Shown here one piece after another: positions 51,446-60,487 of a stretch of DNA of 64,000 bases (position 1 is the stretch's first letter; every line of letters starts with the position of its first letter). The stretch lies in the NCBI RefSeq assembly GCF_000938255.1, contig NZ_JYMR01000020.1, positions 23,674 to 87,673 on the forward strand. The letters run 5' to 3'. The notes beneath the pieces were generated by a model. The model worked only from the letters and a program-made list of their open reading frames with translations. It searched no databases and was not told the origin of the DNA. A program made the translations under genes and the position numbers. The DNA is from Bradyrhizobium sp. LTSP849 (lineage in GTDB: Bacteria; Pseudomonadota; Alphaproteobacteria; Rhizobiales; Xanthobacteraceae).

Positions 51446-51599
51446 GCTCCGCCCCCCGCATCCCCGCGTGGGCTCTTCGCCTTAACAGGCGATACTTTAA
51501 TTGGTTCCTGCGCCCTGCCCATTGGTTCAAATGGCAACGGCAAGTTTTTTGGCCAAGGGGCAACGACGGTAACTTTTCCGCTAGCGGAATGCCCGGCCC

Positions 51600-52145
51600 T
51601 TACACGCGCCGCGCCGTCACCAGCGAGCACTTTGCCTGATCGGCGTTCACATTGACGAAGCCGACGGGAACCCGCGCATAGGTCTTGCGGCTCTTCATGC
51701 TCACAATGTCGGCCAGCACGCGGCTCCGGTCGGTCAGATGGCTGCCGTCACGCCGCGCAAAGGCGCAGACGATCTCGACATCCTTTACGGCATAGTCATT
51801 GTCATTTCGCACGGTGAAGGTCACCAGCGCCTTCGCGCCGAGCCCGCCACGACGCCAGGTCTGCGACGAGATTTTTAGCCGGTCGAGCCCTGCGGCCTCC
51901 GCTGCGGCCGTTGCCGAGGGAGCCGGATCAACGGTTGCCAGCGCCAGTTTCACCGGTTCGGTTTGCGCGACATTGCCTTCGGAAGGCGGCATCAGCATCC
52001 AGACGGCGAAGCCGATGATGATCACGGCGAGCAGCCACAGCAGGCCTCGTTTGAACCAGACACCTGTCCCAGAATCGGACCGCGGCAGGTTCTCGCCGTT
52101 CTCGACGAAGCTTCCCATTCCGTTCCGGTCCAACCCTGCGTTCAT
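51600..52145 (-). CDS. Membrane-anchored hypothetical protein with FxLYD-like domain
   Basis: The protein has 181 residues. A soluble N-terminus of about 30 residues precedes a membrane helix (LLWLLAVIIIGFAVWML). The C-terminal domain has KISSQTWRRGGLGAKALVTF and VRNDNDYAVKDVEIVCAFAR, a beta-sandwich pattern resembling FxLYD-type domains, with two Cys. ATG 52118 (with GGAACGGA upstream) is an alternative start. Function unknown. Confidence 0.75.
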   Translation of the reverse strand: MNAGLDRNGMGSFVENGENLPRSDSGTGVWFKRGLLWLLAVIIIGFAVWMLMPPSEGNVAQTEPVKLALATVDPAPSATAAAEAAGLDRLKISSQTWRRGGLGAKALVTFTVRNDNDYAVKDVEIVCAFARRDGSHLTDRSRVLADIVSMKSRKTYARVPVGFVNVNADQAKCSLVTARRV

Positions 52146-52377
52146 GGGTGCATCACCGAATGCCGGCCCGGGCGCCTTCCGGCAAGCTACCTCATCATAG
52201 CGAGCCCGATGCGGCCATTTTCCGACCGGTCTCTCGCTCACCCACTTTCTCAATCCGTAAGACGAACTATGGTTCCCGCGAGCGCGCGAATCGCGGGTCA
52301 GCCACGGGTGGCGATCATCGGCAGGGATCGCTAACATGCGCTGCAACATCGCGAAGACCCCGTCGGGAGGAATTGAA

Positions 52378-52764
52378 ATGCCAGTCGCCGTCACCTGGGA
52401 TCACGTCCATCTGCGCAGCCCCGATCCGGAAGCCACGGCGGCCTGGCTGCAAGATATCCTCGGCGGCGAGATCGTGCGCGCACCGGGGCGGATCGACGTG
52501 AACCTCGGCGGCGCCAAGATCTTCATCGCGCCGCTGGAGGGCGACAACGCCGTCAACCCGCCGCCGCCGCACCCGCATCAGGGCCTCGACCATTTCGGAC
52601 TCACGGTGAAGGACATCGACGCCGTCGCGGCCGAGATCAAGGCCAAGGGCGTGACGTTCACGCGCGAGCCGACCACGCTCCGGCCGGGCGTTCGCATCTG
52701 CTTCATCCGCGGTCCCGAAGGCATTTCCATCGAGCTGCTCGAGCGCGACAAGAAATACACCTGA
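52378..52764 (+). CDS. VOC-family protein (glyoxalase/dioxygenase-like)
   Basis: The protein has 128 residues, one two-module VOC fold. TWDHVHLRSPDPEATAAWLQ gives the first metal-ligand His region, GLDHFGLTVKDIDAVAAEIK the second, and the end FIRGPEGISIELLE contributes the Glu ligand. GGAGGAA precedes ATG 52378. It is likely a metal-dependent lyase, isomerase or dioxygenase; the exact reaction cannot be deduced. Confidence 0.88.
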   Translation: MPVAVTWDHVHLRSPDPEATAAWLQDILGGEIVRAPGRIDVNLGGAKIFIAPLEGDNAVNPPPPHPHQGLDHFGLTVKDIDAVAAEIKAKGVTFTREPTTLRPGVRICFIRGPEGISIELLERDKKYT

Positions 52765-52815
52765 CGCGGCACGGCCGCATCAAGCGCCAGCGAGACCGGG
52801 CGAGCTATTGCCCGG

Positions 52816-53202
52816 TCAGGTCATGCTGCCGGGCATAAAGCAGCGGATGGCGACGCCCATGTAGCCATAGATCGGCCACACCATGGTCCGTCCGACCCGG
52901 TTCGGCTCCGAGATCACGGCCTCCTCGGGCACGTCGACCCAGACGAGCTCCTGCTGCTGGCCCTCGATCACATAGCCAAGGCGCGGGACGCGGACGCGAT
53001 AGTGCCCGTCCTTGCTCTCCCAATCGGAGTCCGAGATCGCCGAGCCGTCGGCATCGGAGCAGCATGGCCCCTTGCCGCTGCGCAAGCCGTCGAACCAGGC
53101 CTTCATTTCGGCACTGGTGTTGACGAACTGGCCGCGATCACGTGCGTGCCCGAAGGGGGCAGCAAGCGCGATCAGGAGCAAGGCACAACCGAGCCTCGCC
53201 AT
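52816..53202 (-). CDS. Small secreted hypothetical protein with CCSDADG motif
   Basis: The protein has 128 residues. The signal peptide ARLGCALLLIALAAPFGHA precedes KAWFDGLRSGKGPCCSDADG and later RVPRLGYVIEGQQQELVWVD and RCFMPGSMT. The vicinal CC next to an acidic run, with a later Cys, suggests a disulfide-bonded periplasmic domain. It resembles conserved hypothetical proteins of Bradyrhizobiaceae. Function unknown. Confidence 0.78.
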   Translation of the reverse strand: MARLGCALLLIALAAPFGHARDRGQFVNTSAEMKAWFDGLRSGKGPCCSDADGSAISDSDWESKDGHYRVRVPRLGYVIEGQQQELVWVDVPEEAVISEPNRVGRTMVWPIYGYMGVAIRCFMPGSMT

Positions 53203-53573
53203 GCTTCGCCTGCGTGTCGCGCGGCCAATTCGTCGTTGTTGTCTTTCGTAATTCGTGGGACGCGCACTGTACAGACGCGGCTCATGGCCGCCGGAATCGA
53301 TCCAGTTGGTCACGTTTGTCCTGCTCCAGCACCCCGCGGCCAGTGCAACAATGGTTATGCATTTCGCGGGCCAACTCTGATTCGCTACGACTGGCCTCGC
53401 CCCATAATGAAACCGTCATAACCGCGTCACAGGCAAGCTGGGAAAATTACGGTTCGCAGCATCGGGCAGGCTTGCCGGCCGGCAAACTGCCGCGTTGCGC
53501 GATGGATTGCGCTTTGGCATAAAAGCTTCACCGGTTACGTCGTTGGGCGACGGCGGCCGACCCGTGGGACGTT
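53203..53573. other. Intergenic region (371 bp)
   Basis: It holds the divergent 5' regions of the secreted CCSDADG protein and the GrlR-like gene. No gene or structured element is recognised. Confidence 0.45.
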
Positions 53574-53924
53574 ATGAAGAACGGCCTCTATTCGATTCAT
53601 GTGACCCTGCTCGATGGTCGAGTCGGCAAGGGCAGCGGCGTGATTCTTTTCCGCGACGGCAAGATTCTTGGCGGCGACGCCTATCTCTATTACACGGGCA
53701 GCTACACGGTGAAGGACAACACCTTCAAGGGCGAGGTGCTGGTGCAGCGGCACACCTCCCCGCGCGGCGACGACAACCCCCTGTTCGGTGGCCCCGCGGC
53801 GGTCGGCATCGGCGTCAGCGGCACCTTCACCGATACGCGCGCGGACATGACGGGCACCGCCCTCGTCGGCAAGGCCAGCCAGATCTTTGGCGCCACCCTG
53901 CACAAGCTCGTAGAGGCCGATTAG
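53574..53924 (+). CDS. GrlR-like protein
   Basis: The protein has 116 residues. KNGLYSIHVTLLDGRVGKGS, GVILFRDGKILGGDAYLYYT and GSYTVKDNTFKGEVLVQRHT match the beta-barrel fold of GrlR (PF16518), first described as a negative regulator of the LEE type III secretion locus through binding to GrlA. Here no type III genes or GrlA homologue are present, so another role (ligand or protein binding) is likely. It converges on the PAS kinase 9 bp away. Confidence 0.7.
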   Translation: MKNGLYSIHVTLLDGRVGKGSGVILFRDGKILGGDAYLYYTGSYTVKDNTFKGEVLVQRHTSPRGDDNPLFGGPAAVGIGVSGTFTDTRADMTGTALVGKASQIFGATLHKLVEAD

Positions 53925-53933
53925 GCGCTCTAG

Positions 53934-56621
53934 CTATTCCGCCGCCTGTTCCAGCGGCGCCGTGCGCGGCAGTATCATTTGGATACGCGTACCGCCGCCC
54001 GGCTCGGAATCGAGATCGAGCCGGCCGCCGAGCCGGTTGGTGACGATGCTGTAGACGATGTGCAGCCCCAGACCAGTGCCGCCCTGGTCGCGCCGCGTCG
54101 TGAAGAACGGATCGAAGGCACGACGGCGCACGTCGAGGCTCATGCCGCAGCCATTGTCGGCGACGATGATCTCGACATTGTCCTTGCCGGACTCGCGTAC
54201 CTGGATGTCGATGATGCCGGGCCGTCCGTCCGGGAAGGCGTGCGCCACTGCGTTGAGGAATAAATTGGTCAGCACCTGGCCATACGGACCGGGATAGCTG
54301 TTCATGGTCAGGTTGGGCTGGCACTCGACATTGAGCGTCAGGTTCTGCTTGCGCAGGCCCGGCCGCAGGCTCATCACCACCTGCTCGGTGAGGTCCGCGA
54401 GATCGAAGCTGCGCTGATCCGAATAGTTGCGGTCGGCCGCGACCTGCTTGAATGACTGGATCAGCTCAGCCGCGCGATTGAGATTCGAGACAAGCTGCGA
54501 GGACGCGTCGCGGCTGGTGTTGAGGTAGTCGTTGAGCGTCGAGCGGCGAAGCTCGCCGCGCTCGACCTCGGCGCTGAATATCGCAGTCTTGCGTTCCAGT
54601 GCAGAGGCAACCGTGAGGCTGATGCCGACGGGATTGTTGACCTCGTGCGCAACGCCCGCGACCAGCCGCCCGAGTGCTGCAAGCTTCTCCGCCTCGATCA
54701 GCGAGGCCTGGGTCTCGCGCAGATTGCGCAACGCGGTCTCGGCGGCGTCCTTCGCCTTCCGCATCTCCTGCTCGCCGCGCTTGCGCTCGCCGATGTCGAG
54801 CGCCACGGTGACGATCCGCTCGATCTCGCCCTCGGCATCGAGCAGCGGCAGCTTGTTGACGAGCCATTGCCGCATGTTGCCGGAGGAATCTTTGTACTCT
54901 TCCTCGTAGAAGCCGAGACCCTTTCGCAAATTGATCACGCGCTTGTCGTTCTCATCGGTCTTGGCCGCGCCGTAGCGCGACATCAGGTCGGCGGTGGTGC
55001 GGCCGAGCGCGTCGCCAGGCTCGATGCCGAAAATGCCGGCCATGTAGCGGTTCATCAGCACATAGCGAAGGTCGCGGTTCTTGACGTTGATGACGGCCGG
55101 CACGGTGTCGATGACCTGCTGGAGCAGGCGCCGGCCTTCGGCGATGGCGTCTTCCGCCCGCTTCTGATCGGTGATGTCACGCAGCGTGCCCTCGTAGCGG
55201 ACGATCTTGCCCTGCTCATCCCGGACGCCGGTCGCGCTGTCGGAGAGCCAAAGGACGTTGCCGCTGCGCTGGCGCACCTGATATTCGAACTCGCGCACCA
55301 TGCCGTCGCGGTGCATCAGCCGCTGGTATTCCTCGCGCGCCTCGGGATGAACGTAGATGGTGTGGGCGATGTCGTTGATGCTGTCGATCAGGTGCTGCGG
55401 GCTGTCATAGCCCATCATCCGCGCCAGCGCCGGATTGGCGTTGAGGAGATCGCCGGACGGCGTCGTGACGTAGATGCCGTCGACCGAGCCCTCGAACAGC
55501 TTGCGATAGCTTTCTTCGGCCAACCGCTGCTCGGTGAGTGCACGCACCGCGGCCTCGCGCGCCGTGTCGGCCTCCTCCAGCGCGCGGCGGAACACTTCGG
55601 CCGCGCGGGCGATATCGCCGATCTCGTTGTCGAGGTCAGCCGACGGGATCGAGGTATCCTTCTCGCCAGCGGCGAGCGCACGGATCGACCTTGCGATCTT
55701 TGCCAGCGGCCGGACCGTCCGCCGCACCACGAAGGCAGCCGCGACCATGCCGATCAGCACGCCGATGGTGCCGAACACGATGCTCTGCCATCGCGCCTCC
55801 GTCAGCGTGCGGGCGAAATCGCGCGACAGCACGTGGCCGCGCCGTGCGCTGACCTCGCGCAGCAATTCGGTGACACGCCCGATCAGACGGCCCTCGGTTC
55901 CGAGCACTTCGCGGTCAATATCGGCGATCTGCCGTTCGCGAACGGCGACCGCGATGATGGCGTCGGCGTAATTGTTCACCGCCGTCTTCAGCGCGGTATC
56001 GGCGATATCCATTGTCCGCATGTTCTGCGCGGCCTGTTCGGCGGCGGACGGATTGCGCGCGAGCAGCCCGAGCGCGATCCGGCTCTGCGCTTCCGACAGG
56101 CGGGCGGCGAGCTCGCGGTCCGCAGCACCAGCAACCGTCGTGTCGAACTGGTCGCGCAGCGGCGGCAGGCCGGCGAGCAATTGCGCGCGGCGGTCAATCA
56201 GGGTCGATATCCGCTCCAGGCCGCTGCGATAGGTCGCAAGCCGCTCGCTGACCCCGTCGATCATGTCCTGCTGCTCGGGCGCGAGCTCGATGCGGGTCTT
56301 CTTCAGGATGTCGCTGAGCGTCGAGGCCGCCTCGCCGACCTGCTTGAACTGGATGCCGGCGCCGGGATCGGTGACGAAGTCGCGCGCGGCGAGACGCAGT
56401 TCGTTCATGCGGCGATCGATGTCCTCGGCGAGGTCGCCGACGCTCTGGAGCCGCTGCAATTCGGCGAAGGTCGTATCGATATGCCGGATCGCGATCACGC
56501 TCGCGGTCGAGGTGACGATGATCACCGCCAGCACCAGAAGGAAGCTGCCGAACGTCAACTGGCCGATGGAGAGCGAAAAGGTTCGCTTTTTCTCAGGGGT
56601 CGGCGTCAATTCGGCGGACAT
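53934..56621 (-). CDS. Membrane PAS sensor histidine kinase (no receiver domain)
   Basis: The protein has 895 residues. Two membrane helices (about 22-45 and 275-297) enclose a helical periplasmic sensor region of about 230 residues. HAMP (RRTVRPLAKIARSIRALAAG) and a coiled coil follow, then PAS domains at about 370-480 and 500-610. The kinase core has His659 in GRLVAGVAHEVNNPVG. The ATPase domain ends in NAVAHAFPDG, DNGCGMS, FDPFFTTR and GGTGLGLHIV. The class resembles sensors with HAMP and dual PAS. A partner response regulator is not adjacent. Confidence 0.88.
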   Translation of the reverse strand: MSAELTPTPEKKRTFSLSIGQLTFGSFLLVLAVIIVTSTASVIAIRHIDTTFAELQRLQSVGDLAEDIDRRMNELRLAARDFVTDPGAGIQFKQVGEAASTLSDILKKTRIELAPEQQDMIDGVSERLATYRSGLERISTLIDRRAQLLAGLPPLRDQFDTTVAGAADRELAARLSEAQSRIALGLLARNPSAAEQAAQNMRTMDIADTALKTAVNNYADAIIAVAVRERQIADIDREVLGTEGRLIGRVTELLREVSARRGHVLSRDFARTLTEARWQSIVFGTIGVLIGMVAAAFVVRRTVRPLAKIARSIRALAAGEKDTSIPSADLDNEIGDIARAAEVFRRALEEADTAREAAVRALTEQRLAEESYRKLFEGSVDGIYVTTPSGDLLNANPALARMMGYDSPQHLIDSINDIAHTIYVHPEAREEYQRLMHRDGMVREFEYQVRQRSGNVLWLSDSATGVRDEQGKIVRYEGTLRDITDQKRAEDAIAEGRRLLQQVIDTVPAVINVKNRDLRYVLMNRYMAGIFGIEPGDALGRTTADLMSRYGAAKTDENDKRVINLRKGLGFYEEEYKDSSGNMRQWLVNKLPLLDAEGEIERIVTVALDIGERKRGEQEMRKAKDAAETALRNLRETQASLIEAEKLAALGRLVAGVAHEVNNPVGISLTVASALERKTAIFSAEVERGELRRSTLNDYLNTSRDASSQLVSNLNRAAELIQSFKQVAADRNYSDQRSFDLADLTEQVVMSLRPGLRKQNLTLNVECQPNLTMNSYPGPYGQVLTNLFLNAVAHAFPDGRPGIIDIQVRESGKDNVEIIVADNGCGMSLDVRRRAFDPFFTTRRDQGGTGLGLHIVYSIVTNRLGGRLDLDSEPGGGTRIQMILPRTAPLEQAAE

Positions 56622-56746
56622 TGGTGTGTTTTGGGGACCGGGCTATTGGGAGCCCAATATACGACGTATTGCGGTCCCGGGGGAACATGCCTCCGGCCGC
56701 CGAGTATCCTTAATATTGCAGTTCTCGGACCGCCCTCTCCCCGGAT

Positions 56747-57661
56747 TTATGACGTTTTGACGCCTACCGGGCGCCGGGCCGGGATCGTCATGGCGGCAAC
56801 GCCGATAACCACGCAAGCCAGCCCAATCCAGGCGGTCTGGCTCAGGCTCTCGCCGAGGAAGGCGACGCTGATGGCGACCCCGATCGGCACACGCAGGTAG
56901 GCCTGCGCGGTGGTGCCGACCGAGCCGAGGGTCTGGATCAGGCGGAAATAGATCGCGAAGGCTGCCGCAGTGGAGAACACGGCGAGCGCGAGCAGCGCCA
57001 GCACGGAACTCAGCGAGGGCGACAGCGTCCAGGGCTGCTCGAACACGAGCGAGGCCGGGATCAGGACTGCGGCGCCCGCCAGCAGCGAGCCGGCGGCCGG
57101 CGCCATCGGATCGAGGCCCTTGAAACTGCGGCCGAAGATCGCCGCGCAGGCATAGCAGATGGTGGCGGCCACGATGGCGGCCTCCGCGACCAGGCCGCTG
57201 CCGATGTCATGGAAGGCATCGACGCCGACGATCAGCAGGATGCCGGCCATGCCGGCGATGACGCCAACCAGTTTTCGCGGGGTCGTCGCTTCGTGGCGGG
57301 TGACGACCGCCGTGAGCAGGAAGGTGAAGATCGGCCCGGCCGAATTGAGGATGGTGGCGAGCGATGCATCGACATGGCGCTCGCCCCAGGCAATCAGCGT
57401 CCAGGGGATCACGCTGTTGAGCACGGCCTGGAACGCGAAGCGCTGCCAGGTCGCACCGTCCATCGGCATCTTGACGCCGCGCGCCCGCATGACCACAAGC
57501 AGCAGCAGACCGGCAATGGTGGTGCGCGCCGCGATCAGCGTGATCGGCGGGATGGTGGCAACGCCGAGCTTGATGAAGGTGTAGGAGCCGCCCCACAGGG
57601 TTGCGAGCGCGACCAGCAGCGCCAGCTCGGCGGCGATGTTGGTGTCCTGCCGATTGTCCAT
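56747..57661 (-). CDS. EamA/DMT family permease
   Basis: The protein has 304 residues, 10 predicted helices and two EamA domains: LVALATLWGGSYTFIKLGVA starts the first and FLGESLSQTAWIGLACVVIG ends the second. RVPIGVAISVAFLGE is a family hallmark. ATG 57661 has GGGA upstream. It is the nearest leftward gene after the Nudix gene (78 bp gap), but may be independent. Substrate unknown. Confidence 0.9.
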   Translation of the reverse strand: MDNRQDTNIAAELALLVALATLWGGSYTFIKLGVATIPPITLIAARTTIAGLLLLVVMRARGVKMPMDGATWQRFAFQAVLNSVIPWTLIAWGERHVDASLATILNSAGPIFTFLLTAVVTRHEATTPRKLVGVIAGMAGILLIVGVDAFHDIGSGLVAEAAIVAATICYACAAIFGRSFKGLDPMAPAAGSLLAGAAVLIPASLVFEQPWTLSPSLSSVLALLALAVFSTAAAFAIYFRLIQTLGSVGTTAQAYLRVPIGVAISVAFLGESLSQTAWIGLACVVIGVAAMTIPARRPVGVKTS

Positions 57662-57739
57662 GGCGCATTCCCGTCCCGTTTCAGTGGACGGAACATAGAG
57701 CGGCCACAGGCGTAATAGTTCGTCGCGCGTCGAAGTGTG

Positions 57740-58540
57740 CTAGCCGACCGCGCCGACCTCGAACACCTCGCCGTCATAGCCGGCTTCGCGGGGAATGCGG
57801 AGCTGCCGGCCGCTCTCGGTCTTGGTCATGACCGGCATCACGGTGACGATCGACATCCCGCTTGCATGATCGAGCGCGGCGCTCACGCTGCCCTGCTTCG
57901 CCAGCCGGATCAGATTGCGCGTGGTCGGGAACGGCAGCTTGAAGCGGCCGCTCTCCCCGCCATCCACTGCCTCACGCGGTGACACCCATATCGAATCCGT
58001 CGACTCCCGCCCATCATGGGCGCCGAGCTGGTCGGGAGGGGCTGCGGCAAGGAAGAACCAGGTGTCGAAGCGCTTCGGCATGCCCTCCGGCGTGATCCAG
58101 TGCGCGTAAGGCACGAGCGTGTCGAGCGCGAGCTGGAGACCGTTGTCGGCGAGGATGCTGAGGAAGCTGATCTTGTGCTCGTTGAGCGCGACGCGATGCT
58201 TGTCCGCGATCTCGCCGGCGCGCTTGGCATCGATCGGCAACGACGAACCCTTCGGCCGCGCCAGCAGGATGCCGCTCTCTTCGAAGGTCTCGCGGATCGC
58301 GGCGATACGGAAGCCGCGATCGGATTCACTCAAGCCCTCGCCGCCCGAATAAAGATCGGAACGGGCGACAATCTCCTTGTCGCCCGCATCGACGCTGCCG
58401 CCCGGAAACACCAGCGCGCCCGAATTGAACTCGATCTGATGATGGCGAACCATCATGAAGACCTCGATCTCCTTTGCTGCTGTGCTGTCACGCAGCAGCA
58501 GGATTGTGGAGGCGGGACGCGATGCGGCGGCTTCTGCCAT
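57740..58540 (-). CDS. Nudix hydrolase with long insertion (NUDT7/19-like)
   Basis: The protein has 266 residues. The Nudix box is present in an expanded form: FPGGSVDAGD near the start, then an insertion with SDLYSGGEGLSESDRG, then IAAIRETFEESGILLA carrying the RETFEESG core. The insertion before the box core and the C-terminal extension resemble the NUDT7/NUDT19 CoA-diphosphatase branch. With beta-oxidation-type genes upstream, cleavage of CoA or acyl-CoA is plausible (inference). It starts 4 bp after the stop of the DapA-family gene. Confidence 0.85.
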   Translation of the reverse strand: MAEAAASRPASTILLLRDSTAAKEIEVFMMVRHHQIEFNSGALVFPGGSVDAGDKEIVARSDLYSGGEGLSESDRGFRIAAIRETFEESGILLARPKGSSLPIDAKRAGEIADKHRVALNEHKISFLSILADNGLQLALDTLVPYAHWITPEGMPKRFDTWFFLAAAPPDQLGAHDGRESTDSIWVSPREAVDGGESGRFKLPFPTTRNLIRLAKQGSVSAALDHASGMSIVTVMPVMTKTESGRQLRIPREAGYDGEVFEVGAVG

Positions 58541-58544
58541 GCAA

Positions 58545-59498
58545 CTAACCTGCGGCGCTCGATTGCGGCTGGAGGTTGGCGCGCTTGTCGACCTTCGCCA
58601 CGCGCGACAGCAGATACTCGACCTCGGCCTTTGCTGCCGGGGTGATGGTCGCGCCCGGCTTGCGCTGCGCGCTGGAGGCGATGATGCCACGCTTCTGAAG
58701 CACGTATTTGCGCACGGCGAGGCCCGCGCCCGGCTGCTGCTCATAGCGCATCAGCGGCAGATGGGCATCGAACAGATCATGCGCGGCATCGCGCTTGCCG
58801 GCCTTCGAGAGGTTCACCACGTCGATCAGCAGCTCGGGGAAGGCATAGCCGGTCATGGCGCCATCGGCGCCGCGCTCCATCTCGAAGTCGAGGAACATGC
58901 CGCCATTGCCGCAGAGGATCGAGGTCGGCCGCAGCGAGCCATCCTTCTGGAAGCCGCGCAGCGTCGAGATCTTCTCGAGCCCCGGCCAATCCTCGTGCTT
59001 GAGCATCACGCAATTCGGATTGTCCATGATGATCTTGCGGATCACGGCGGGCGTGAACACCACCGAGAGCGTCAGCGGATAGTCCTGGAGCACCCAGGGC
59101 ACGTCGGCGCCAATCGCCTCGGCCGCCTGCTTGAAATAGCCGACAATCTGGTCATCCGTGCGGAGCGACGGCGGCGGCGCGATCATCACGCCGGCCGCGC
59201 CTGCATCCATCGAGGCCCGCGCCAGCGAGCGCATGGTGGCAAAGCCCGGCGCAGAGACGCCGACGATCACCTGCATCTTCTTCGCGCGTTTGACGAAGCG
59301 CACCGCGACCTGCTCGGCCTCGGCAGCATCGAGCTTCGGCGCCTCGCCGAGGATGCCCAGCACCGTGACGCCGTCGCAGCCGACCTCCTCGTAGAAATCG
59401 GTCAGGCGGTCGATCGAGCGTTCGTCGATCCGGCCGTCATCGTGGAACGGCGTCGGCGCGATTGCGAAGGTGCCCTTGGCGTCGGCGGTGAGTTTCAT
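58545..59498 (-). CDS. Dihydrodipicolinate synthase/N-acetylneuraminate lyase (DapA) family protein
   Basis: The protein has 317 residues. It is an aldolase barrel with APTPFHDDGRIDERSIDRLT, VTVLGILGEAPKL (substrate-binding GxxGE) and VMLKHEDWPG, where Lys would form the Schiff base. True DapA has Y-T-R features not clearly present, so a catabolic keto-acid lyase or aldolase is more likely. A RBS-like AGAGAGA precedes the ATG. It sits between the SDR and Nudix genes on the same strand. Confidence 0.85.
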   Translation of the reverse strand: MKLTADAKGTFAIAPTPFHDDGRIDERSIDRLTDFYEEVGCDGVTVLGILGEAPKLDAAEAEQVAVRFVKRAKKMQVIVGVSAPGFATMRSLARASMDAGAAGVMIAPPPSLRTDDQIVGYFKQAAEAIGADVPWVLQDYPLTLSVVFTPAVIRKIIMDNPNCVMLKHEDWPGLEKISTLRGFQKDGSLRPTSILCGNGGMFLDFEMERGADGAMTGYAFPELLIDVVNLSKAGKRDAAHDLFDAHLPLMRYEQQPGAGLAVRKYVLQKRGIIASSAQRKPGATITPAAKAEVEYLLSRVAKVDKRANLQPQSSAAG

Positions 59499-59529
59499 CG
59501 GGTCTCTCTATCCTATCATCTGTCGTGGC

Positions 59530-60408
59530 CTAAAACCGCCGCGCACCCATCTTGATCTGCTCCTCGGAGAAGAAGATCTCCTTGGCATGATCAGCGATGT
59601 CCCGGGCATTCCAGCCCGTGTGCGGCGGTTTCCAGCCTTCCATTTCCATCATCCGCATTTCGCGCACGCCGCGGGGCCCGGACACGCCCAGCACCTTGCC
59701 GGTCTGATCGCCCGACAAGTCGCTGACCATGTATAGCACGGCCGGCGCGATGCCGTCCGGGCCCAGCGCCGCACCGGGGTTCTCCTTATAGCGGGGCAGG
59801 TCTGCGGTCATGCGGGTCAGCGCGCCCGGAGCCAGCGTCCAGATCCGGATGTTGTACTTCCGGCCCTCGATCGCCAGCACGTTGGACAAGCCCCAGATGC
59901 CGCCCTTGGCCGCGCCGTAATTGGTTTGGCCGAAATTGCCGATCAGGCCCGAGGTCGAGGAGGTATTGACGATGACACCGCCGCCATTTTCCCGCATCCA
60001 GCGAAACACCGGCATGGTGCAACAAAAGGTACCCTTCAGATGCACCTTGATGACCTTGTCCCAGTCGGATTCGGTGGCCTTGGCAAAGGTTTGGTCGCGC
60101 AGAATGCCGGCATTGTTGACGAGAATGTCGGCGCGGCCAAAATGCTTGATGGCGTCGTCGAACAGCGACTGGCCGCCCTCCATGCTGGAGATGTCGGCGC
60201 CGTTGGCGACCGCCTTGCCGCCCTCGGCCTTGATCGCGTCCACGACCTGCTGCGCCATCGATTTGTCGGCGCCGGAGCCGTCACGGGGCCCGCCGAGGTC
60301 GTTGACGACGACGGATGCCCCCTCCCGCGCGAACAGCTTTGCGTAGGCCTCGCCGAGCCCACCGCCCGCACCGGTGATCAGCGCAACCTTGCCGTCGAGT
60401 AATCCCAT
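59530..60408 (-). CDS. SDR, (3R)-hydroxyacyl-CoA dehydrogenase-like (MFE-2 type)
   Basis: The protein has 292 residues. GAGGGLGEAYAKLFAREGAS and the insertion VVNDLGGPRDGSGADKSMAQ are typical of peroxisomal multifunctional enzyme 2-like SDRs. The active site is intact (NTSSTSGLIGNFGQ, NYGAAKGG: YxxxK). The C-terminal extension (GWKPPHTGWNARDIADHAKE) is also family-specific. It oxidises (3R)-3-hydroxyacyl-CoA. With the neighbouring MaoC hydratase it forms a two-step hydration-oxidation pair. GGGAGAAG precedes the ATG. Confidence 0.9.
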   Translation of the reverse strand: MGLLDGKVALITGAGGGLGEAYAKLFAREGASVVVNDLGGPRDGSGADKSMAQQVVDAIKAEGGKAVANGADISSMEGGQSLFDDAIKHFGRADILVNNAGILRDQTFAKATESDWDKVIKVHLKGTFCCTMPVFRWMRENGGGVIVNTSSTSGLIGNFGQTNYGAAKGGIWGLSNVLAIEGRKYNIRIWTLAPGALTRMTADLPRYKENPGAALGPDGIAPAVLYMVSDLSGDQTGKVLGVSGPRGVREMRMMEMEGWKPPHTGWNARDIADHAKEIFFSEEQIKMGARRF

Positions 60409-60487
60409 GGTGGCTTCTCCCTGTTTTGTTTTTCGTGTCCCGGACGCGATGCAGCGTGAAACGCTGCGTCCGGGGCACGAGACTGAG

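Noticed and set aside
54645..56900. Rightward 751-codon open frame opposite the PAS kinase
   Set aside because: Composition is typical of antisense frames in high-GC DNA, without motifs; the kinase on the other strand is clear.
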